This document shows positions 1-5,415 of a stretch of 5,415 bases of DNA, one piece after another; positions within the stretch are counted from its first letter, which is position 1, and each line of letters begins with the position of its first letter. The notes beneath the pieces were generated by a model that searched no databases, was not told the origin of the DNA, and was given only the letters and a program-made list of their open reading frames with translations. The translations under genes were made by a program, and so were the position numbers. The stretch is taken from positions 2,394 through 7,808 of the forward strand of contig MGYH01000027.1 of assembly GCA_001801665.1 (NCBI GenBank). Reading direction: 5' to 3'. This stretch comes from Gammaproteobacteria bacterium RIFCSPHIGHO2_12_FULL_45_12 (GTDB taxonomy: Bacteria > Pseudomonadota > Gammaproteobacteria > DSM-16500).

Positions 1-633
1 TGCCCGCCCATGCCGCGTGGGTTGTGAGGTAATCGCAGCCACGACCATCTGGCCGTCTTGCGCCTCATGCACACCGTCTAGCGGGATCAATATCTCCTGG
101 CTAATACGCTTATTGGATGATTCCACATAAGCTGCCCCACTTTCCATATGAAAGCGGCCAACAACTTGTTTCGTATTGTGCTCAAGCACCTCAACAATCA
201 CGGCCTCTCGTTTGCCACGCATATCAACGCTTGAAATCTTCGCCAGCACCTTGTCGCCATGGAAAACACTGCGCATCTGACGAGGCGTTAAAAAGAGATC
301 CTCTCCCCCCGCCTCGGGCACCAGAAACCCGAAACCATCTTTGTGACCAATCACACGCCCTGTAATGACACCCATTTTATCGAGTGGGCCATAGGCGCCT
401 TTGCGATTACGCATCATCTGTCCATCTCTGACCATTGCAATCAAGCGGCGTCGTAACGCCTCGCTTTGGTCGGCGTCATGCAACTGCAACTCATCTTCAA
501 GTTGCTCCAGGGTCGCTGGACGGCCTCTTTCTACCAAGTATTCAAGGATGAACTCACGACTGGGGATGGGATTTTCATATTTTTCAGCTTCCCTTGCTGC
601 GAATGGATCTTTTTTACCTTTAAATTTTGCCAT
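1..633 (-). CDS. rnr: Ribonuclease R (RNase R), N-terminal part, runs off the left edge
   Basis: RNase R is a cytosolic, processive 3'-5' exoribonuclease of the RNB/RNase II family that degrades structured RNA and helps in rRNA and mRNA turnover. The 211 visible codons begin MAKFKGKKDPFAAREAEKYE. Residues 23-85 (PSREFILEYL...RNRKGAYGPL) fit the N-terminal winged-helix domain. Residues 88-135 fit the first cold-shock (OB) domain, with the typical stretch GHKDGFGFLVPE at 96-107 and the conserved FHGDKVLA at 124-131. The second cold-shock domain begins near residue 155 and is cut. Family members are usually about 720-820 residues, so the catalytic RNB domain with its metal-binding aspartates and the S1 domain lie outside the window. 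The start is ATG at 633: an in-frame TAG lies four codons upstream (643-645) with no start codon between. Shine-Dalgarno candidates are AGG at 642-644 and a better AGGAG at 649-653, which is rather far at 15 nt. The gene is about 52% G+C. The family call is very secure. Confidence 0.97.
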   Translation of the reverse strand, partial: MAKFKGKKDPFAAREAEKYENPIPSREFILEYLVERGRPATLEQLEDELQLHDADQSEALRRRLIAMVRDGQMMRNRKGAYGPLDKMGVITGRVIGHKDGFGFLVPEAGGEDLFLTPRQMRSVFHGDKVLAKISSVDMRGKREAVIVEVLEHNTKQVVGRFHMESGAAYVESSNKRISQEILIPLDGVHEAQDGQMVVAAITSQPTRHGRA

Positions 634-670
634 TAAATAAACCTATTACTCCTGACACTATCACGTCTAC

Positions 671-692
671 AGACCCGCTGGGTCTCCTTTTT
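671..692. other. GC-rich hairpin in the rnr leader, followed by a T-tract on the plus strand
   Basis: AGACCC (671-676) and GGGTCT (680-685) form a perfect 6-bp stem with a 3-nt loop. On the plus strand it is followed by CC and five T (688-692), the shape of a weak intrinsic terminator. No plus-strand gene ends just before it, however. On the minus strand it lies in the rnr leader, about 40 nt before the start codon, with no U-tract after it. An overlapping GTCT (665-668) could pair with AGAC (671-674) instead, so two alternative foldings are possible. It may stop antisense transcription, or shape the rnr leader RNA. The hairpin is seen directly; its role is unknown. Confidence 0.45.
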
Positions 693-693
693 G

Positions 694-716
694 TAAGCTC
701 ATCAGAGAATAAGCTC
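694..716. repeat. Direct repeat of TAAGCTC, 16-bp period
   Basis: TAAGCTC occurs at 694-700 and again at 710-716, separated by 9 bp (ATCAGAGAA). Both copies fall in the predicted rnr leader, downstream of its promoter. A 16-bp spacing is one and a half helical turns, which is not the usual phase for a tandem activator site. It could be a protein site, an RNA element or chance. No known regulator motif is recognised. Confidence 0.35.
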
Positions 717-759
717 AAAAAGAAACCATTGCAATCCTTAGGGCAAGAAACAACCCAAA

Positions 760-788
760 ATAATAACTTGAGGCTATTTTATGATCAA
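760..788 (-). promoter_or_regulatory. Predicted sigma-70 promoter of rnr
   Basis: Read on the minus strand, TTGATC (788-783) matches four of six -35 consensus bases. It is followed after exactly 17 nt by TATTAT (765-760), which matches five of six -10 bases. Transcription would start near 753, giving rnr a leader of about 120 nt. It sits about 20 bp from the plus-strand operator-like element, so the two divergent promoters do not overlap. This is prediction by eye only, and other A+T-rich matches in the gap are possible. Confidence 0.55.
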
Positions 789-809
789 TATTAGCACAAA
801 TTCCTTAGT

Positions 810-829
810 TTTAATCTTGCGTTAATCTA
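810..829 (+). promoter_or_regulatory. PmrA-box-like tandem TTAAT element
   Basis: Two half-sites, tTTAATCTT (810-818) and gTTAATCTA (821-829), repeat with an exact 11-bp offset. The hexamers TTTAAT and GTTAAT are separated by 5 bp. This is the layout of the PmrA response-regulator box (CTTAAT-N5-CTTAAT) known from enterobacteria. In Legionella and Coxiella, PmrA boxes activate many Dot/Icm effector and secretion genes. The second hexamer ends 10 bp before the -10 candidate TATAGT, close to the spacing typical for activators of this class, and no good -35 hexamer is present, as expected for an activator-dependent promoter. The motif is seen directly; its use by PmrA is inferred. Confidence 0.6.
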
Positions 830-836
830 AGTTTTT

Positions 837-842
837 TATAGT
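837..842 (+). promoter_or_regulatory. Predicted -10 element of the giant gene
   Basis: TATAGT matches five of six bases of the sigma-70 -10 consensus. It lies downstream of the tandem TTAAT element and would start transcription near 849, giving a leader of about 58 nt. The bases 15-20 nt upstream (around TCTTGC, 815-820) are a poor -35 sequence and lie inside the operator-like repeat. This fits a promoter needing an activator. TAGTAA or TAATTA slightly downstream are weaker alternatives. Confidence 0.5.
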
Positions 843-869
843 AGTAATTAAAAGCTCCAATCCACACAC

Positions 870-899
870 GGACAGCGTCAAAAAAGGACAAAAGGAGGA
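870..899 (+). promoter_or_regulatory. Leader with four GGA triplets, possible CsrA target
   Basis: GGA occurs at 870-872 (in ACGGACA), 886-888 (AAGGACA), 894-896 and 897-899. The last two make up the Shine-Dalgarno sequence. CsrA/RsmA dimers bind A(N)GGA motifs, classically one over the ribosome site and one or more upstream, and repress translation. In Legionella, CsrA represses many effector mRNAs during replication. Two of the four triplets would exist in any strong Shine-Dalgarno sequence, so the support rests mainly on the upstream two. Confidence 0.3.
892..898 (+). promoter_or_regulatory. Strong Shine-Dalgarno sequence of the giant gene
   Basis: AAGGAGG (892-898) is a full-length match to the anti-Shine-Dalgarno end of 16S rRNA. 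It lies 8 nt before ATG 907, which is optimal spacing. It fixes the start of the long open frame and argues that this frame is truly translated. Confidence 0.9.
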
Positions 900-906
900 G
901 TTCGCT

Positions 907-3900
907 ATGAGCAAGCCACGCATGACACCCTCATCACCCAAGCGAGGGTCAAACACACTCAACTTGCATGCACTTGATATGACCGTGATTAGTCGCTTAA
1001 TAGAAAGTCATCAAGCCGCGTCTTTATCTGAGCATGACAAAGAAAAGATAACAAAACAAATTGCAAATGACGCGCGCCTGCAAGCGCTAGCCTTGTATTT
1101 GACTGCTTTCAATGAGCTTCTTGCCGGTCTTTCCCTCATGCCAGGATTAGATGAAAAACAAATAAAAGCGTTAACTGAGTTAAGTCAGGCACGCAAGGCG
1201 TTTAGAGTCAGCCATGCAGAAAACAGGGAAAAAGGTGAACTTGATATGGTTGCCTGCAAAGCCTTTATTCAGAATGAAAAACATATTGTTGCCTTGGATC
1301 AAACCATGCATTACTGGCAAACTAATCTAGAAACCTTAAGCAAAGCCTCTTTCTGGCAAGATGTCATGCATCATGGCAACCTTGAAAACGAGCATAAGGG
1401 AGAGTTACAGATATCACCTGAGGCGAAACGCCTGAAACTGGACACACTGTCCGACGAATGGGAAAAACACGCTCCCTTTGCCGCCTGTTCCAGCAGCGCC
1501 CTGCTAACCTTTTACCAATTATACTTAACCCAAGTTAAAAATAGTCTTCTTGAAGCGATCCATGACCGGAAACGACATGGAGAATCCATCCACCTTTATC
1601 TAAAATTAAATCTGGAAAAATTGTCGCGCATTGAACAAAGCGTTATTCATTCCATGCAGGCAAGACTAAACAGCTCAGCCTATTTCAATGATCTCAACTG
1701 TGATGATTTACTTAAAAATATCATTCACCGAATCGAAACCATCAGCCATGCCTCACTCGACAAAATGGGCATAACCCCACCCACAAGAAGAAGCCTGTCA
1801 ACAGAAGCCATGTCAGGTTTCATTGAAATAATCAAACAATACTTAAAAGAGAACCCAGACCAAGTCACCTTATCATCTCACTTTAACAAACTACCCCACT
1901 TAACCATGCCGCCTGAATGGGAAGCAACCCATGTCTCGCAAGCTCCCATCCTTTTATTTTTTGCCAACACGTTTCCCGCTCTACTTGAAACAGCACAAAC
2001 CACAATCGACCTTCCAGCGAGCGTCTTAAATGCAAAAAATTACTCCAACAAAGACACCTTGCTTAACAAGCTTCATGCGTTAATGATGGCAACCAACCAG
2101 ACACATCGCGCAAGCAGCAAAGCCGAACAACTTAACTTAAACCATCCCGTCACACGAACAATCTTTGAATATAATCGTCAATACAATCTTTTTATGGATC
2201 AGCTTAAACAAAAAATCAGCCTGGAACTTGAACGACAATTTCAGTTATTACTGAATGAGTTACTAAGCCCATCCAGTGCCAGCGAATCACTGCAAAATGA
2301 CATCATTTTGCAAGTAAAAAATGCGCGGCATTTTTCGCAAACCATTCTTCTGGAAGACTTTCTTCCTGCCGCTGACTTCATGCTCGCCTTGGCACACAAA
2401 CTAGAAGAGATCATTTCCCAAGGAGAAAAAATATCCATTTTGCAAAGTGAAAACCTAACGCACTTCATGCTGAAAATTGACCCCAGCCTGACCGTCACCG
2501 AGCTTAATCGCATCAAACAAAAACTAATTCATCTATCCGCATCTTCCAGCCCACTGGTTCATGAAGACAGTGCCAAATTATTACATTTTTACCTTTACTA
2601 TCTGGAAGCGCCGCTTAATTCACCAACCCGCTTAAATGCCTCACTCGCCAGACACCGTGGCATTGCTAGTGAATATGGCGAGTCATGGGATCACGTTCTG
2701 GCAGATAAGAACAGCTTTTATTCATATGCTCACAACGTCGCATTGCCTCTCATCGGTAATTCTTACACGCTTGATATAGCGCACTTCGTTGACGAATCAT
2801 CCCTTTCAATGCTTGACACACTTGAAAAAAATATTGCTTATGACCCATCAAGAAAAAACAATCCGGCGTTAATGAATAAAATTCGCTATGAATTCCAGCA
2901 AATGACTTTACAAAAATTAAATGACTTATACAAAATAAAGAAATTTCTTTTTGATGCCACTAAAAATAAAGTTGATCTGAAAAAACTAACCCTGCTAAAA
3001 GAAAAAATAAATAGTTTTTTTGACAAGGAAGCCGACAAAAAAATACTACTAGACACCATTGCCACCGCCTGTTTTCAACTGGCTAAATCACACTGTCTGT
3101 CCGCCATTGAAAAAGAACTCACCCCCAACGTCAAGCATATTAAAAAGCTTAACCTGATTCTCGATAAAAACTTATTTGGCTTACTTTGCAAAGACACTGA
3201 CATCAGGACAACCATGAAAAATTATTTTGAACTTTGCGATGGCACCCAAAACAGCCTTGCGCCATTATTATCTGAGCTAACCCCCCTTGAACAGCCCTGC
3301 GAATGTGAGCCCTTATTGGTCGCCTATGCAGAAAAACGCCTGAACTACTTGAAAATGAGCTGGAATATTCAACTGGAAGATTTTCATTTTTTTTCTACTT
3401 ATCTTTCCATTCCAGCTATCCAAAAACTGTTTTTGGAGAGTCAGCACGCTTTACACGACATCATCCAAACCTCTCTAGCTAACCATGCTTCATCATGGCG
3501 GCCTGGCCTTGCTTATCTGATTGAACTGTTTGGCAGCGATGAAGAAGTGACGCGTTATCGGCTAAAACGAATCATGGAATTCCTTGAATCAAAATCACTT
3601 CATCAGATTGACAGCAAAACATCAGACAATCTTTTTCAAAATTTTATGTCCTCAATCAATATGTTTAGACTTAAAAATAATCGCCCGATTGATAGTGAAA
3701 AAACATTTATAAATGGCGCCGCCCTGACACACCAACTGGATCAAGCCATTCTAGATCAGGAATGGTCTTACTTACTGGAAAAGATAATGACAGCCATTGG
3801 AAATCGTGAACAACAGCAACAACTTCATTACAGACATCTTATCAAATGTCTTTCTAACGGCATTAATTTCAGGGCAGACTGGCCCAGTGAAACCCTTCAT

Positions 3901-5415
3901 TTAGCCGATACCGCATCATTAACAGTTTTCTTTGAAGATTTCCTTGGCGCTCATCACATTGCCAATCTTTGTCAGCGCATCGATCTGATTTGCACAAATT
4001 TATTAGCCATTAACGCCAAAATTGACGCTGGCGGCATTAATCATGCCGAACTTAATTCATTTTGTAACATGCTGGCATCGCTCAAACCACTGACGAAGCT
4101 GTATGACATTTTTGGCATCTATGACGCGCACAAGAAACTTTTAAAATCCAGCAATGAACTTGAAAAACGAGCGACGCTCCATTATGAACTTCAACATACC
4201 ATCAAGCAGTACCATCCTATCCTTGAGATAACACAGCAGAATTTACCGCTCTCCGATCTTATTGCATCAGTTGTTCGCACCACTCACAAACTTGAAACGG
4301 CTAATATTCTAACGGATAAAAATATTAATCAATATTTATCCTTTTTGGATATTGAAGTGCTGGCCAGAGTGGAAAACTCTATTTTAAATACGCCCGCAGC
4401 TCTTCCTTTTGATAGCCTTGCCATGCTAGCCAATTTGCTTGCGTCCTTATCTTCCGAAAAAATTAAGTTTCTTTTACTGCAAAGCAATCTGAGTGATGCG
4501 GGGCAAAACCCCTATTGGCTCACACTGATCAATCACATGGATGAGCGTCATACCTTAAATGCGCTTGAAGACACTTTAAAAAATCTACCCGACCCCATTG
4601 TTCGCACTAAATCATTTAACGCAATACTGGATTTTTCAAGCCATTTAAACACCTTGAAAAATCACACACGTCAGTTGCTGAAGCAAAACTTATTCGCCGA
4701 AGCCCACATCAAACCAGACATTCATGCCAGCCTCAAATGGAAGGATCAACTCAAAAACCCTCATCTTTCCCCTAAACAGTTGCAGGCACTCTGGCTTGCC
4801 TGCGCCAACAAATTGTTACATCTACCAACCCAGTATGACATCAAGGTACCGCACATTCGTTTTCTTCTAAACCTGCTCAATCAAACAGCCAATGAAATTC
4901 TTCTGCGGTCGCTTGACCAACCCGCTACGTTAATCCTCTTTACCAAACATCTTCCTGCGACGACTCAAATATCAAACGCCATTAAGACGGCTGGTCTTGA
5001 AAAAATGCCTGGCAAACAGGGCCTTGACCGCCTATCTCTCTGGCCCTGCGTCTCTGACCTCCAAAAAACCTTGCATCCCCTCCATGCCTCTGCCGACAAG
5101 GCGCATGCCTTTCAATTATTGATCTGTATTGAAAAACAAGCACTGCGTCTACTGCCATCCAAATCACGCTTAATTCAGTTTCGGGATACTTGCACCAGCC
5201 TCAGGCAAAACTCACCCGCCGTCAATGCGCAATTTAATTTAAACACCGTCATGGCTTTGTTTGCCATGACCCGCGCCCGTGACGCCATCAAATTGATGGC
5301 ATTATTAAAAATGTACACTGGACTGCTAGAAATCATTGAAGAAAAAGCGGGCACCAATCAATTTATCGCCGCGGCAAGCGAACTGATCGCCAGCAAAAAT
5401 ACACCGGATGATCTA
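907..5415 (+). CDS. Giant uncharacterised protein (at least 1503 aa), candidate Dot/Icm effector, runs off the right edge
   Basis: One uninterrupted frame of 1503 codons reaches the window end without a stop; the visible part alone is about 170 kDa. ATG 907 is the only possible start: an in-frame TAA lies at 823-825, no start codon lies between, and a perfect Shine-Dalgarno precedes it. The N-terminus (MSKPRMTPSSPKRGS) is basic, Ser/Pro-rich and not a signal peptide. No convincing membrane segment is seen; the most hydrophobic stretch is residues 346-360 (APILLFFANTFPALL). The rest is rich in Leu, Lys, Asn, His and Glu in amphipathic helical patterns, with coiled-coil-like stretches near 419-450 and 655-720. 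I see no known motif (kinase, protease, Fic, ankyrin, ADP-ribosyltransferase, GTPase) and no clear internal repeat. It may be a helical scaffold or solenoid. Its promoter region suggests PmrA control, hence the effector proposal. From memory, and unverified, the Legionella pneumophila effector RavA (lpg0008) lies near rnr and hfq; this could be a relative at the same locus. A large non-secreted cytosolic protein remains possible. Confidence 0.95.
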   Translation, partial: MSKPRMTPSSPKRGSNTLNLHALDMTVISRLIESHQAASLSEHDKEKITKQIANDARLQALALYLTAFNELLAGLSLMPGLDEKQIKALTELSQARKAFRVSHAENREKGELDMVACKAFIQNEKHIVALDQTMHYWQTNLETLSKASFWQDVMHHGNLENEHKGELQISPEAKRLKLDTLSDEWEKHAPFAACSSSALLTFYQLYLTQVKNSLLEAIHDRKRHGESIHLYLKLNLEKLSRIEQSVIHSMQARLNSSAYFNDLNCDDLLKNIIHRIETISHASLDKMGITPPTRRSLSTEAMSGFIEIIKQYLKENPDQVTLSSHFNKLPHLTMPPEWEATHVSQAPILLFFANTFPALLETAQTTIDLPASVLNAKNYSNKDTLLNKLHALMMATNQTHRASSKAEQLNLNHPVTRTIFEYNRQYNLFMDQLKQKISLELERQFQLLLNELLSPSSASESLQNDIILQVKNARHFSQTILLEDFLPAADFMLALAHKLEEIISQGEKISILQSENLTHFMLKIDPSLTVTELNRIKQKLIHLSASSSPLVHEDSAKLLHFYLYYLEAPLNSPTRLNASLARHRGIASEYGESWDHVLADKNSFYSYAHNVALPLIGNSYTLDIAHFVDESSLSMLDTLEKNIAYDPSRKNNPALMNKIRYEFQQMTLQKLNDLYKIKKFLFDATKNKVDLKKLTLLKEKINSFFDKEADKKILLDTIATACFQLAKSHCLSAIEKELTPNVKHIKKLNLILDKNLFGLLCKDTDIRTTMKNYFELCDGTQNSLAPLLSELTPLEQPCECEPLLVAYAEKRLNYLKMSWNIQLEDFHFFSTYLSIPAIQKLFLESQHALHDIIQTSLANHASSWRPGLAYLIELFGSDEEVTRYRLKRIMEFLESKSLHQIDSKTSDNLFQNFMSSINMFRLKNNRPIDSEKTFINGAALTHQLDQAILDQEWSYLLEKIMTAIGNREQQQQLHYRHLIKCLSNGINFRADWPSETLHLADTASLTVFFEDFLGAHHIANLCQRIDLICTNLLAINAKIDAGGINHAELNSFCNMLASLKPLTKLYDIFGIYDAHKKLLKSSNELEKRATLHYELQHTIKQYHPILEITQQNLPLSDLIASVVRTTHKLETANILTDKNINQYLSFLDIEVLARVENSILNTPAALPFDSLAMLANLLASLSSEKIKFLLLQSNLSDAGQNPYWLTLINHMDERHTLNALEDTLKNLPDPIVRTKSFNAILDFSSHLNTLKNHTRQLLKQNLFAEAHIKPDIHASLKWKDQLKNPHLSPKQLQALWLACANKLLHLPTQYDIKVPHIRFLLNLLNQTANEILLRSLDQPATLILFTKHLPATTQISNAIKTAGLEKMPGKQGLDRLSLWPCVSDLQKTLHPLHASADKAHAFQLLICIEKQALRLLPSKSRLIQFRDTCTSLRQNSPAVNAQFNLNTVMALFAMTRARDAIKLMALLKMYTGLLEIIEEKAGTNQFIAAASELIASKNTPDDL
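2821..3060 (+). other. Very A+T-rich block inside the giant gene
   Basis: By hand count, 66 of 240 bases are G or C (27.5%), against 120 of 240 (50%) at 5041-5280 of the same gene and about 52% in rnr. The block encodes residues 639-718, a Lys/Asn/Leu-rich helical stretch (for example KLNDLYKIKKFLFDATKNK), with several runs of six or seven A or T. The reading frame stays open through all of them. Either the Lys/Asn-rich composition or a different origin of this segment could explain the difference. Confidence 0.6.

Noticed and set aside
117..640. Two short plus-strand open frames (117-365 and 401-640)
   Set aside because: They lie entirely, or all but a few bases, opposite the well-supported rnr reading frame, have no Shine-Dalgarno sequence that I can see and give low-complexity, non-protein-like translations. 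They are shadow frames.
768..795. TTGAGG (768-773) as a plus-strand -35 element
   Set aside because: At 17 nt downstream the sequence is TTAGCA, a poor -10. It would also overlap the better rnr promoter on the other strand.
2241..2516. A 91-codon minus-strand open frame inside the giant gene
   Set aside because: It is fully antisense to a 1503-codon frame with a strong ribosome site. Its Ser/Met/Cys-rich translation looks like a complement artefact.
3037..3048. A-run as a possible programmed frameshift or a broken gene
   Set aside because: The zero frame stays open for hundreds of codons on both sides with the same composition, so there is no need for a shift and no sign of a pseudogene.
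4982..5357. Two minus-strand open frames (4982-5167 and 5175-5357)
   Set aside because: Both are short, antisense to the giant gene in its more GC-rich part where stops are rarer, and have no recognisable product or promoter.
907..5415. CRISPR array, insertion sequence, tRNA or phage genes
   Set aside because: I saw no regularly spaced repeats, terminal inverted repeats, transposase motifs or tRNA-like cloverleaf sequence anywhere in the window.

Overview
The window shows two divergently transcribed genes with a 273-bp regulatory gap between them. Both genes run off the ends of the window. On the left (minus strand) are the first 211 codons of rnr, which encodes the 3'-5' exoribonuclease RNase R. 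On the right (plus strand) is one very long open reading frame. It starts at 907 and has no stop in its 1503 visible codons. I do not recognise any catalytic or binding domain in it.

Organism: rnr is a proteobacterial housekeeping gene with about 52% G+C (hand count of bases 1-600). The long gene is more A+T-rich overall and uneven. A giant, Leu/Lys/Asn/His-rich, mostly helical cytosolic protein without known domains, behind a tandem TTAAT promoter element, resembles genes for Dot/Icm type IV effectors. I therefore favour Legionella or another member of the order Legionellales. This is inference; there is no rRNA or other strong taxonomic marker here.

The gap (634-906) holds a plausible sigma-70 promoter and a long leader for rnr. 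The leader carries a GC-rich hairpin and a 7-bp direct repeat. On the plus strand the gap holds two TTAAT half-sites exactly 11 bp apart, matching the known PmrA box layout, followed by a TATAGT -10 candidate. A roughly 58-nt leader with four GGA triplets, possible CsrA sites, then leads to a very strong Shine-Dalgarno sequence. Together these suggest a gene under PmrA activation and perhaps CsrA repression, as in many Legionella effector genes.

The best candidate for something undescribed is the giant protein itself. Its function cannot be read from this window, and its C-terminus, where a Dot/Icm secretion signal would lie, is outside it. Smaller open frames on the opposite strand of each gene look like shadows.
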